Positions 7,154 to 14,208 of a stretch of DNA of 64,000 bases are shown piece after piece. The notes under the pieces are model-generated. The model was given only the letters and a program-made list of their open reading frames with translations. It had not been told where the DNA came from and made no database searches. The first letter of the stretch is position 1, and each line of letters begins with the position of its first letter. This stretch comes from Kosakonia pseudosacchari. GTDB taxonomy: Bacteria; Pseudomonadota; Gammaproteobacteria; Enterobacterales; Enterobacteriaceae. The position numbers were made by a program, and so were the translations under genes. The stretch covers positions 682,001 through 746,000 of the forward strand of contig NZ_FXWP01000009.1 of the NCBI RefSeq assembly GCF_900184035.1. The letters run 5' to 3'.

Positions 7154-7488
7154 GCCGCGGACCCTCTGCGTTTCAGCCATTCATGAGCCAGATCAGCAGA
7201 GCTTTCCTCACCCGCCAGCAGCGCCCGGATCACTTGTTCAGCTTCATCGAGCGCCAGCGTGTCATTTACGCCGATTACTTTGATACCGCGCGCGGTGCCG
7301 CTGGCGATTGTGATATAGCCTTTTTTCACCAGGGCGCGCAGGTGTTCAAAAGCAGCATTACCCGACACGACGCCAATCAGCGCCGCAAGCTCGGTATAGG
7401 TCGGCGGGTAGCCGTGCATGTTGTGAAAATCCACCAGCGCATTTAGCACCTGCTGCTGTCGGTCAGTCAGCGGTTTACGTTTATCCAC
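7150..7488 (-). CDS. LexA N-domain-only DNA-binding protein
   Basis: Residues about 5-70 align with the LexA winged helix: LTDRQQQVLNALVDFHNMHG, PPTYTELAALIG, then AAFEHLRALVKKGYITIASG and ARGIKVI. The 112-residue protein ends after a short acidic helix and lacks the Ala-Gly cleavage site and Ser-Lys protease domain of LexA. It could bind LexA-type sites without being inactivated during SOS, or regulate phage genes; both are inference. The GTG start follows GAGGGGG and begins right after the methylase stop. Confidence 0.85.
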   Translation of the reverse strand: MDKRKPLTDRQQQVLNALVDFHNMHGYPPTYTELAALIGVVSGNAAFEHLRALVKKGYITIASGTARGIKVIGVNDTLALDEAEQVIRALLAGEESSADLAHEWLKRRGSAA

Positions 7489-7497
7489 GGTTCCCCC

Positions 7498-9321
7498 TCA
7501 GAGAATGGCCACGATGTCGGTGGCGGTTTCGCGCGTGCTGCCTTTGCTCGATATGGCGCGGCGGGCGCTAACGTGGTGCAGGTCGAAGCCATGCCCCTTG
7601 TAAAGCTCGATGATGCGAGGCGCGGTGGAATTGCTGATCACCACTCTGGCGCCACGCTGATGCGCAGCAACACAGCAGCGCGCTAACTCCTGCTGGTCGT
7701 CCCACGTAAAACCCCCTGCGGCATAGTTGGTAAAACCGGCGGTACCGGGCATCGGTTCATATGGCGGATCGCAGTAAACGACATCGCCCTCACCTGCCAG
7801 CGCCAGCGTGCGGATGTAACCGGCATTCATGAACACGCAGCGGCGCGACATTGAGACGAAGGCGTTTATCTCGGCTGCGGGAAAATACGGAGCACGGTAT
7901 TTGCCATAGCCGACATTGAAATCGCCGTTGCGGTTGTAGCGGATCAGGCCATTGAAGCAGTGGCGGTTGATGTACAGGAAGGCGGCGGCGCGCTCAGGGC
8001 CGGACATTTTCTGATTGTTGAACTCTTCGCGACAGGCGATATAGCTATCTTCATCGTTCAGTTTTTCAAATAATCCCTTTGCCCACTCGGTTACCAGCTC
8101 GGGAACCACTGTCAGCATCTGGTACAGGTTGATCAGGTCAGCATTAACATCCGCCAGCAGAAAGCTTTCATGCTTATCAGAATTGATAAACACCGAACCG
8201 CCGCCCACAAATGGCTCAATGAGGCGTTTACCTGCCGGGATGAGGCGATCAAGTTCTGGCAACAGTGAATACTTGCCACCAGCCCATTTGAGGAACGGGC
8301 GCTGGTAAATGCGCGGGGCTGGTTCAGCAACCGGCAAAGCTGCAGCAATGCGTTCGCCAATCCAGCGCATGACTGGTACCGCCATGCTGTTCCCTATTGC
8401 TTTATAACGTGGACCATCCGGGCAATCGGCAGCATTTTTTCCATTCCAAGGGATTTGCGTATGATTGTCCGGAAGCCCCATCTGCCTTTCATTCTCTACC
8501 GGCATCAGGTGCCTGATTCGGCGTTCTGGAGTAGCAACGTAAGTTTCTCTGTCATCGAGAGAGCCAGCCCCTCTTGCTGTGAGACAAACAGGCACGGGCG
8601 TCTGTTTTGTCGGGGGATTAACCCGGCGCAGGCTCTCGGGCTCAAATAGTATTTGTCCGGGATCGATGTCTGTTCGAGCAGTTGCGACAAGCAAAATTCG
8701 CGGGCGTCGTTGGGCCACTCCGAAGTATTGTGCATCAAAGGTTCGCCAGGCCACTCGGCGCTGTCGTCCAATAACAGCACCACGCTTTGACCAGACAGGA
8801 ATGTGCTTACAGGTCTTTTTATCCCAGCGCCAGAATTTGCTGTTGGAGCCTGATGCAGGTCGTGGACCAGGTTCGAACTCCTCATTTTCTCCAGCCATTC
8901 CAGCAAGAAAGCATCCGAAGGCATTATCTTTTGAAGAGAAGGCGCCCGGGACATTTTCCCAGACGAAAATTGTTTCTGGTTTGCCATTTGCCCGGCGCTG
9001 GATGTCGATTGCATCAGCAGTTTCCACATAAGAAAGAGTTAATTGGCCACGCGGGTCACTTAAACCTTTGCGAAGGCCACCGATAGAAAAGGCCTGACAC
9101 GGCGTACCGCCGACCATAATGTCGGGTGCTTCAACTGTTCCGGCGCGAACCGCAGCAGCGATTTTGGTCATATCGCCCAAGTTGGCTACTTCAGGCCACC
9201 GCGTCGCCAGCACGGCAGCCGGGAATTTTTCTATCTCAGCGAACCATGCCGCTTTCCAGCCCAATGTTTCCCACGCCACGGTGGCGGCTTCAATGCCACT
9301 GCAAACTGATCCGTATCTCAC
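7498..9321 (-). CDS. Fused cytosine-C5 and adenine-N6 DNA methyltransferase (Dcm-Dam)
   Basis: This 607-residue protein joins two complete enzymes. Residues 1 to about 325 are a C5-cytosine methylase: SAM motif SVCSGIEAATVAW, catalytic GGTPCQAFS with Cys75, ENVPG (122-126), QRRPRILLVA and the closing GNSMAVPVMRWIGERI. After a short Pro/Ala linker, residues about 340-607 form a Dam-type methylase: KWAGGKYSLLPEL, FVGGGSVF and catalytic DPPY (518-521). No restriction endonuclease lies nearby, so the likely role is to protect phage DNA from host restriction. The cytosine target is unknown; GATC is probable for the adenine half by family. The GTG start overlaps the previous stop (GTGA), with GGAGG upstream. 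Confidence 0.95.
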   Translation of the reverse strand: MRYGSVCSGIEAATVAWETLGWKAAWFAEIEKFPAAVLATRWPEVANLGDMTKIAAAVRAGTVEAPDIMVGGTPCQAFSIGGLRKGLSDPRGQLTLSYVETADAIDIQRRANGKPETIFVWENVPGAFSSKDNAFGCFLAGMAGENEEFEPGPRPASGSNSKFWRWDKKTCKHIPVWSKRGAVIGRQRRVAWRTFDAQYFGVAQRRPRILLVATARTDIDPGQILFEPESLRRVNPPTKQTPVPVCLTARGAGSLDDRETYVATPERRIRHLMPVENERQMGLPDNHTQIPWNGKNAADCPDGPRYKAIGNSMAVPVMRWIGERIAAALPVAEPAPRIYQRPFLKWAGGKYSLLPELDRLIPAGKRLIEPFVGGGSVFINSDKHESFLLADVNADLINLYQMLTVVPELVTEWAKGLFEKLNDEDSYIACREEFNNQKMSGPERAAAFLYINRHCFNGLIRYNRNGDFNVGYGKYRAPYFPAAEINAFVSMSRRCVFMNAGYIRTLALAGEGDVVYCDPPYEPMPGTAGFTNYAAGGFTWDDQQELARCCVAAHQRGARVVISNSTAPRIIELYKGHGFDLHHVSARRAISSKGSTRETATDIVAIL

Positions 9322-9749
9322 AGCGAACCTCCATTACACGTTTCGTTCCAGCGGTTCCCGGCGCCGTCAGCGACACCGCGTGTCATCCCGGAAAGGCATT
9401 TTGCCCGGCGCAGCGCGAAGCAAGCTCTGGCCTGCGGCGTTTTGGCGCAGTCAAATGCTTCCAGCCATACAGTGGCAGCGCGACGACGTAAGCCCCTTTC
9501 CTCCAGATCAAGTGCCTTGTTCGCCAGTTCAACCGGACGGCCCGTTTCGCTGGGGGCAATCGGTGCGTCTGTGTAATACAGGAAAAAGCGGCCAAGTGGC
9601 TTGCGCTTCAACTGGCCGATGCTCGCCAGTCGCTCAAGCGTGCGCTGTACGACTCTGAGATCCAGATGTTCAAGGCCACAACACACCTCGTTAGTGGTGC
9701 ATTCGCCGTTTTGCTGGATGTATTCGAGGACTTCGGAAAACATGCTCAT
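9318..9749 (-). CDS. PerC/ANR-like phage regulator with winged-helix N-terminus
   Basis: In this 143-residue protein, residues about 1-60 look like a winged helix (FSEVLEYIQQNGECTTNEVC, RTLERLASIGQLKRK). Residues about 72-120 (ELANKALDLEERGLRRRAAT, WLEAF, ALRRAKCL) match the short motif shared by PerC and ANR regulators, small proteins that modulate AraC-type activators and are common in phages. Whether it acts on host or phage genes cannot be told. ATG overlaps the O-like gene stop (ATGA), and its own stop overlaps the methylase start. Confidence 0.7.
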   Translation of the reverse strand: MSMFSEVLEYIQQNGECTTNEVCCGLEHLDLRVVQRTLERLASIGQLKRKPLGRFFLYYTDAPIAPSETGRPVELANKALDLEERGLRRRAATVWLEAFDCAKTPQARACFALRRAKCLSGMTRGVADGAGNRWNETCNGGSL

Positions 9750-10627
9750 GACCTGAACCCCGCGTTCTCCGGCAGCGAATAATCAACATTCTGGAAACTG
9801 GCGCGCGCTGCTGTGCTGCTTACCCATTCGCCGTTACGGCGTTCCGGGCGCCCTGCCTCAACCCACCTGTTCGCGGCCTGAAGGTAACCAGGGAATTTTG
9901 ATGGAAGGAAAAGCGTTGTCGGGCGCAGGTATTCAGCCATGCGCAGATCCTGCCCCCATTTTGCGGTTGTGTAGTCCACAACGAGATCCAGCTCAGCAAC
10001 GGTGAAACCATCACCAAGGCGGGCACGGATGTTATCCAGCGAGGATTTACTGACCTGATACCGTGATCCGGTCTTCTGGTTCAGGTAGGTCAAAACCTGT
10101 TTAGCCTGATCGGTGATCACCACCGCAACGTCGGGTTGCGCAGCAACCGGACAAGAAGGTTTTTTATCTGATGGATCTGTAGTTGAATTTACTGACGGAT
10201 CCCCCCCAGATTCTGACGGGTGAAAACTGCCTGTTTTGCTGGATTTCGACGCGTCAGATTTTGAGGCATCAGAATTCGACCCATCAGATTTTGATACGTC
10301 AGATTTTGACGCGTCAGAATCTGACAGGTGAGAAAAAGCAGCGGCCTGAAGTTTTGCCACATTGAGCTGGTAAACGTTCGACGCGTTACGATTACCCTTG
10401 CGGCGCTGCTGACGTGTCAGCCAGCCGTCCTGCTCCAGCTTGCCAATCGCGGTTCGTACAGTGCTTTCACCCGCACCAAGCTGGCGGGCAATCGTCTCGA
10501 TGGACGGCCAGCACACGCCCTCGTCGTTGCTGAAGTCAGCCAGGCGCGCCATGATCGCCACGCTGGACAGCTTCATGCCAGAAGCGGCACAGGCGTCCCA
10601 GACGTAACCGGTTAATTTAGTGCTCAT
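9746..10627 (-). CDS. O-like phage replication initiator (HTH_36 plus Phg_2220_C-type)
   Basis: The 293-residue protein has an N-terminal helix-turn-helix domain (residues about 20-95: MARLADFSNDEGVCWPSIET, GAGESTVRTAIGKLEQDGWL). A Ser/Asp/Lys-rich tandem-repeat linker follows (about 98-130, units SDASK, SDVSK, SDGSN). A conserved C-terminal domain comes last (about 175-265: YLNQKTGSRYQVSKSSLDNI, LVVDYTTAKWG, YLRPTTLF). This is the plan of phage replication proteins that bind iterons in their own gene. The linker is encoded by 15-bp DNA repeats that look like such iterons. No P, DnaC or DnaB-like gene follows, so the host loader may be used. AGGACGACC lies before the ATG. Confidence 0.8.
   Translation of the reverse strand: MSTKLTGYVWDACAASGMKLSSVAIMARLADFSNDEGVCWPSIETIARQLGAGESTVRTAIGKLEQDGWLTRQQRRKGNRNASNVYQLNVAKLQAAAFSHLSDSDASKSDVSKSDGSNSDASKSDASKSSKTGSFHPSESGGDPSVNSTTDPSDKKPSCPVAAQPDVAVVITDQAKQVLTYLNQKTGSRYQVSKSSLDNIRARLGDGFTVAELDLVVDYTTAKWGQDLRMAEYLRPTTLFLPSKFPGYLQAANRWVEAGRPERRNGEWVSSTAARASFQNVDYSLPENAGFRS
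10248..10337. repeat. Tandem 15-bp iterons inside the O-like gene (candidate phage origin)
   Basis: Five head-to-tail 15-bp units (10248, 10263, 10278, 10293, 10308) and a degenerate sixth (10323) share the core TCAGA, with consensus GAYGCGTCAGATTTT. They encode the SDxSK repeats of the linker. In lambda and relatives the replication origin is a set of iterons in the middle of gene O, so these are candidate binding sites for this protein. Simple repeat slippage in a linker is the alternative. Confidence 0.6.
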
Positions 10628-10802
10628 GGTCGTCCTTTATTTCTCTGAATTTACGCTGGAACTGCTCAAACGGGCTGAAGCATTCATGCTCGTAGCCTTG
10701 CGCTTCACGAAGATAGATAACGCGCTGCTTTTCTGGCTCCCAGCGGATGACCCGTACCGGGATTCCGTAGTGGTCTCTGAATTGCCGGTTAACTTCAGCC
10801 AT
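10617..10802 (-). CDS. Small phage protein, DUF4222-like
   Basis: A 61-residue protein has a pattern seen in DUF4222 phage proteins: RDHYGIPVRVIRWEPEKQRV, IYLREAQGYEHECFSPFEQF and FREI. It is probably a small beta-rich domain; the function is unknown. AGGGG lies eight bases before the ATG. Its stop overlaps the start of the O-like gene, and most of its length overlaps another gene (10637-10981) in a different frame. Confidence 0.65.
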   Translation of the reverse strand: MAEVNRQFRDHYGIPVRVIRWEPEKQRVIYLREAQGYEHECFSPFEQFQRKFREIKDDHEH

Positions 10803-10981
10803 GCTTCGCGCCCCTGCTCATTCATAGTGGCAAACGCCTCTACCATTCCGGCGGCTCGCTGGTAGTTGTGGGCGTCAGCGGTACCGCGTACTCTTTCCAC
10901 ATAGCCGAACGGTGCATTACGCCCCACCAGCGGTGGGCAGCGGAATTGCTTAGCTGGCCGATATCGGTTTAAACTGTTCAT
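10637..10981 (-). CDS. Hypothetical phage protein with overlapping tail
   Basis: The 114-residue frame starts at an ATG with GGAGATACC upstream. Residues 1-67 look like a real conserved phage protein (NRYRPAKQFRCPPLVGRNAP, AAGMVEAFATMNEQGREAWL). The last 45 residues are Ser/Lys rich and low in complexity because this part is read across the DUF4222-like gene in another frame. I believe the N-terminal part is genuine. The tail is translated only because no stop occurs. No function is suggested. Confidence 0.55.
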   Translation of the reverse strand: MNSLNRYRPAKQFRCPPLVGRNAPFGYVERVRGTADAHNYQRAAGMVEAFATMNEQGREAWLKLTGNSETTTESRYGSSAGSQKSSALSIFVKRKATSMNASARLSSSSVNSEK

Positions 10982-11041
10982 GCGTAGGTATCTCCACAAT
11001 GATCGACACGCCACGACGCCAGAGGCTGCAACCTGCTGGCG

Positions 11042-11503
11042 TCACTTCTTTTTGCGGCTGAATAATTCGATGATGGCCGCGACTTCTTCTTCACGCGCAG
11101 CCATATGACGGCGGTGATATTCGTGGATAAGTTCTGCTTCATGCTGTTCAATCACCCCGTCTTCCAGTGCCTGTTGGATAATCTGATCAACCTGCCCGCG
11201 TGCTGCGGCGGTGCGCATTGCCCTGCTAAAAAGGTCGACGCGATCGAGATCTTCAAAGGTTGGGACTTCCACCAGCAGACAACCGCGGCGCTTCGCAAAG
11301 TAATCAGCCAGGAATGAGGTATTCGATAAGTCCTCCATCGCTTCCAGCTCTGTCACTTCGAAAAACCGGCAACCGTTTTTCTCGTAGAGGTTGTTGGTAA
11401 AGGTCGTTGGCGTCATGCCCAATGCACCGGCCATCGCTTCACGTCCACCTGGATAGGCTTTACACATCGCCTTAACCACTTCTTTTAAACTGTGCTCTAC
11501 CAT
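11042..11503 (-). CDS. YmfL-family CII-like phage regulator
   Basis: The 153-residue protein resembles YmfL of e14, a CII-type regulator. It has a helix-turn-helix near the N-terminus (EVVKAMCKAYPGGREAMAGA followed by LGMTPTTFTNNLYEK), then FFEVTELEAMEDLSNTSFLA and a helical C-terminal half. ATG 11503 follows AAGGAAAATC; the longer frame would run into the cro region and has no ribosome site. It is second in the rightward-type operon after cro, the place of cII in lambda, and may activate lysogeny promoters. Confidence 0.85.
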   Translation of the reverse strand: MVEHSLKEVVKAMCKAYPGGREAMAGALGMTPTTFTNNLYEKNGCRFFEVTELEAMEDLSNTSFLADYFAKRRGCLLVEVPTFEDLDRVDLFSRAMRTAAARGQVDQIIQQALEDGVIEQHEAELIHEYHRRHMAAREEEVAAIIELFSRKKK

Positions 11504-11528
11504 CTTGATTTTCCTTTGGTAGTTATGT

Positions 11529-11753
11529 TTACGCCGCAGTTTCACTAGACTGCGGAGGTGGAAAAACATCATCGATACTGACTTCTGCGCCGAAATCATT
11601 GAGGGCAGAAACGATTGCACGGCACTGATCGATGTTCATTTTCCTTTTGCTGTTTTCGTAGTGACAAACGGCCCCTTTTGTTACACCAAGTGCACTTGCT
11701 AAGTGGCCTTGTGTAATGCCCAGTTTTGTTCTTATTGCTCGAAGATTATTCAT
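11529..11753 (-). CDS. Cro-like repressor
   Basis: A 74-residue single-domain protein has a classical helix-turn-helix: [37 protein letters not shown]. It is divergent from the CI gene and first in the lytic operon, the position of cro. GGGAGAG precedes the ATG. It should bind the shared operators at 11780-11851 and switch off the repressor gene during lytic growth. Confidence 0.9.
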   Translation of the reverse strand: MNNLRAIRTKLGITQGHLASALGVTKGAVCHYENSKRKMNIDQCRAIVSALNDFGAEVSIDDVFPPPQSSETAA

Positions 11754-11776
11754 TTCACTCTCCCGTTAACAAGATA

Positions 11777-11805
11777 AATATACATTTTGTATTTTTAATT
11801 CACAA
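11777..11805 (-). promoter_or_regulatory. Lytic promoter for cro-ymfL (PR equivalent)
   Basis: On the minus strand -35 TTGTGA (11800-11805) and -10 TATATT (11777-11782) are 17 bases apart. Operator 11780-11792 covers the -10, so bound repressor would block it. Confidence 0.75.
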
Positions 11806-11851
11806 GTGAGATATACGTTTTGTGACTCGATTAAAAGTATACGAGTTGTAT
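11780..11851. promoter_or_regulatory. Three CI/Cro operators between cro and cI (OR equivalent)
   Basis: Three copies of a 13-bp partly palindromic motif are present: ATACATTTTGTAT (11780-11792), ATACGTTTTGTGA (11813-11825) and ATACGAGTTGTAT (11839-11851). Centres are 33 and 26 bases apart. Two further copies lie beyond cI at the left promoter. The number and placement copy the OR/OL plan of lambda. Confidence 0.75.
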
Positions 11852-11860
11852 TATTTTGGT

Positions 11861-12520
11861 ATGACTATGAAATGGTACGACTTAGCTAAATCCCTGATGA
11901 AATCACAGGGAATTACTCAAGAGCAGATGGCAGAACATCTTGGTATAACCAAAGGTGCCGTTAGCCATTGGTTAAATGCACGGCGTGAACCTAGCTTGGA
12001 GGAGATCGCACGAATACTAGAGTTTTTAGGGAAAAAAAATTTTTCCGTTGGTGCGGGCGGTTTAATAGTTGATGAGACCCTCAAAGGGGATGTTGAGTAC
12101 GTTGGTCCATATAAACCAGGTAAAAAGTATCCAGTATTAAGTAGCGTCAAAGCTGGGGCCTGGGGTGAAGCTGTAGAAGCTTATACCTTGAAAGATATCG
12201 ACCTATGGCTTGAGTCTGATGCACATATCCAGGGAGAGGCATTCTGGCTGGAAGTTGAAGGTGATTCTATGACAGCACCAGTTGGACTGAGTATTCCTGA
12301 GGGTACCTTTGTCTTGTTCGATACAGGAAGAGATCCAATAAACGGCAGCTTGGTGATTGCAAAACTGTCAGATACAAATGAAGCCACTTTCAAAAAATTG
12401 ATCATTGATGGTGGTCAAAAATATTTGAAAGGGCTAAATCCGCAATGGCCACTTGTTCCAATCAATGGAAACTGTCGAATCATTGGCGTTGCCGTTGAAA
12501 CCAAGCTACGACTTCTCTAA
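11861..12520 (+). CDS. CI-type phage repressor (LexA/S24 self-cleaving)
   Basis: The 219-residue repressor has an N-terminal helix-turn-helix (SQGITQEQMAEHLGITKGAV) and a C-terminal S24 peptidase domain. The cleavage site Ala-Gly is in SSVKAGAWGEAVEAY, the catalytic Ser in VEGDSMTAPVG and the Lys in LVIAKLSD, so it should be cut on RecA activation and allow SOS induction. ATG 11861 or 11867 is the likely start; the frame extends to 11822 but that part overlaps an operator. No ribosome site precedes it. TATTAT at 11849 would put the RNA start at the ATG, a leaderless message as for lambda cI. Confidence 0.93.
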   Translation: MTMKWYDLAKSLMKSQGITQEQMAEHLGITKGAVSHWLNARREPSLEEIARILEFLGKKNFSVGAGGLIVDETLKGDVEYVGPYKPGKKYPVLSSVKAGAWGEAVEAYTLKDIDLWLESDAHIQGEAFWLEVEGDSMTAPVGLSIPEGTFVLFDTGRDPINGSLVIAKLSDTNEATFKKLIIDGGQKYLKGLNPQWPLVPINGNCRIIGVAVETKLRLL

Positions 12521-12658
12521 AAATCACTTGACGCCCAGCTTCCCGGCTGGGTTCGAAGAATCATACTGCGCTACACGTCTAAATAGCCTTATTCGCAACT
12601 ATCTTAATCAATTCTTTCTTTAATAAACAAATACATAATGTTAACTTTTATTTTTTGT

Positions 12659-12699
12659 ATACAAATCGTATTGACCCAAATGAATACGTTTTGTATATT
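12659..12699 (+). promoter_or_regulatory. Left promoter (PL equivalent) with two operators
   Basis: TTGACC (12671-12676) and TATATT (12694-12699) are 17 bases apart and point rightward. Operator ATACAAATCGTAT (12659-12671) touches the -35, and ATACGTTTTGTAT (12684-12696) covers the spacer and -10. Repressor binding would shut the left operon that ends in xis and int. Confidence 0.8.
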
Positions 12700-12783
12700 C
12701 AATTCATCAACAGCGAACAGGCAGGACGCCCACGAAGTAGCCGCCCGGGGCGTATGAAGACCGGGATGATTCGCGGGAAATAA

Positions 12784-12818
12784 AAAGCGCCCCGCAGGAC
12801 GCTTTGCTCTTTAACAAT
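12784..12818. promoter_or_regulatory. Hairpin followed by an rrn-type boxA (nutL-like site)
   Basis: On the plus strand a hairpin with arms AAAGCG and CGCTTT (12784-12805) runs directly into TGCTCTTTAACAAT (12805-12818), which equals the boxA of E. coli rRNA leaders. It lies about 100 bases after the predicted left-operon start. Hairpin then boxA is the rrn order, not the lambda nut order. Read on the minus strand, the same hairpin forms a 9-bp stem with TTTATTT after it and would serve as terminator for the coiled-coil gene ending at 12849. Confidence 0.65.
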
Positions 12819-12848
12819 CTGGATATCCCAATCGCATAGCGGTGACAT

Positions 12849-13370
12849 TTACCAGGCACCTCGATTAGTAAAGCTATTCGCGTAAGTACGTTTGTGTGAA
12901 TTCTTCGCTGCCGGGGTTTTATCCATTTTAAATTCAGCATGACAGGATGGACAAAAATGTACCCAAAAAGAGGTCTTTACCGCTTTATCAATTCCCGGTT
13001 GAAGCATCGATATTCTCTTCTGCTGATAACAGTGTGGACACGCATTCACGGTTATTTGCAAATCACCCACAGCAAGCTGTTTCGAATACACCAGAGAACC
13101 AGCTTCCGTTTGATGAAGACAATAACCTTCAGACTCGGACTTAAAATCTTCGAACTCAGCAATTTTTGCTTTGAGCAGTATTACATCTTCGTCACGAGAG
13201 CGGATCGCATCGCCAAGAGCGAAACATTCGGACTGAAGCGTTAGTAGCTTGCTCTGAAGTTCAATTGTTGCGGCTTTCACCTCAGCGTCAGTTTTAGCGT
13301 CACTTATTAATTTGGCGAGACTCGCGGTCTCTTTAATAGCGGTCATTGCCGCCGAAAGTTCAGCAATCAC
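12849..13370 (-). CDS. Coiled-coil protein with C-terminal zinc ribbon, unknown function
   Basis: The roughly 173-residue product has a long amphipathic helix (residues about 5-80: KETASLAKLISDAKTDAEVK, IELQSKLLTLQSE, LKAKIAEFEDF) and then a zinc-ribbon-like part with two Cys pairs (CPHCYQQ and CPSCHAEF). I take GTG 13370 as start, with AAGAG upstream; the frame is open to 13499 but that part crosses the duplicated leader element. It is antisense to the expected left-operon RNA. Similar coiled-coil/zinc proteins occur near phage immunity regions; no function is known to me. Confidence 0.65.
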   Translation of the reverse strand: MIAELSAAMTAIKETASLAKLISDAKTDAEVKAATIELQSKLLTLQSECFALGDAIRSRDEDVILLKAKIAEFEDFKSESEGYCLHQTEAGSLVYSKQLAVGDLQITVNACPHCYQQKRISMLQPGIDKAVKTSFWVHFCPSCHAEFKMDKTPAAKNSHKRTYANSFTNRGAW

Positions 13371-13409
13371 TTGAAATACTCTTTTGTTGTTGGGGATATC
13401 CAGATTAAC

Positions 13410-13472
13410 CGAATCCTCGTTGTTGGGGAATGACCAGGATCCACCGAGCCTGATGTGGTGAAAAGACAGGCA
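13410..13472 (-). repeat. Leader element copy A (c4-like candidate RNA)
   Basis: This 63-base element lies just upstream of the coiled-coil/zinc gene and matches copy B at 13938-14003 over its whole length, with a few changes. The shared core on the plus strand is CCACCGA, then CCTGATGTGGT, then AAAAG and CAGGCA. Complementary pairs CCAC/GTGG and CCTG/CAGG can form alternative hairpins. Conservation outside coding sequence suggests a structured RNA. Confidence 0.5.
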
Positions 13473-13649
13473 AAAAAAGCAGTACGGCGTATGGCACATG
13501 CGTCGTTAGCGGTCCGGGGATTCCTTTGACAGTATCCCGATCCAGCGGGTAGCCGGAATGTGCAAGCCAGCCCCGTACTTCGGCCTGAGCGATTCACCAT
13601 CGTGGCGATTCGGTGTGACCACCGGGAAGAGTCCGGTAAAACGCGGCGG

Positions 13650-13934
13650 CTAAAAGTGCGATCTCGGATAGCTAAGGATTTCGATAACGGTGTGGCGGGC
13701 CTGCTCGACGCTCTCAGTGTAACCGGGAATTTCGACGGGAGCCTCCATGATGAAATCCACAGCATCATCGGTGCTGATGGTACCGTCAGTGATAAGAGCC
13801 GAGAGAAGCGCAATGGTGAATTCAGAACGTGCGACGAGGTTTACAACGTTTTTCTCGGCTACTGCCTGAGCCTCTTTCAGGCGGGCAATTTCGAGAGTCA
13901 GTTGGTTGATTTGTTGCTGCAGCACCGTGTCCAT
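13650..13934 (-). CDS. Small coiled-coil protein, unknown function
   Basis: A 94-residue protein has an N-terminal coiled coil (LQQQINQLTLEIARLKEAQA, residues about 4-40), then a helical part and ITDGTISTDDAVDFIMEAP. ATG 13934 is preceded by AGAAGGG; the longer frame to 14033 crosses the leader element and is not used. Like the next gene it is antisense to the left operon and sits directly behind a copy of the same leader element, so the two are probably regulated alike. No family recognised. Confidence 0.65.
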   Translation of the reverse strand: MDTVLQQQINQLTLEIARLKEAQAVAEKNVVNLVARSEFTIALLSALITDGTISTDDAVDFIMEAPVEIPGYTESVEQARHTVIEILSYPRSHF

Positions 13935-13937
13935 ATT

Positions 13938-14003
13938 CGAACCCTTCTGGTTGGGTGAGAACACCAGGACACCACCGAACCTGATGTGGTTAAAAGCCAG
14001 GCA
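13938..14003 (-). repeat. Leader element copy B (c4-like candidate RNA)
   Basis: Second copy of the element at 13410-13472, ending four bases before the start codon of the 94-residue gene. It retains CCACCGA, CCTGATGTGGT, AAAAG, CAGGCA and a TTGGG block. The place relative to its gene is the same as for copy A. Confidence 0.5.
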
Positions 14004-14208
14004 CACAACATGAAAGCGCACTCCTTCTCTCATCAGTTATGGGTGGCAGGTGTGATTAAGCGGGAGTGCGCTTCCAGTTGTGGTGAATTGCAGCCGCTTC
14101 GACGGTAACCAGAAGATAAGCGTCTGGCACCACACAACAGTATAAATGCCAACTGGAAGTTTTTGGCGGCGTCGGATCTTTCCCGTGAGGGCGCCGCAAT
14201 TTTTTACG

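Larger units (their letters stand above)
12521..12848. other. Gene-free left control region
   Basis: These 328 bases hold the left operators and promoter (12659-12699) and a hairpin with an adjacent rrn-type boxA (12784-12818). Bases 12521-12650 are A/T rich and show nothing else I can name. Confidence 0.75.

Noticed and set aside
7498-9321. Restriction-modification system
   Set aside because: No endonuclease or specificity gene lies nearby; the methylase is better read as anti-restriction.
10248-10337. CRISPR-like short repeats
   Set aside because: Units are 15 bp, directly adjacent with no spacers, and encode a linker in an open gene.
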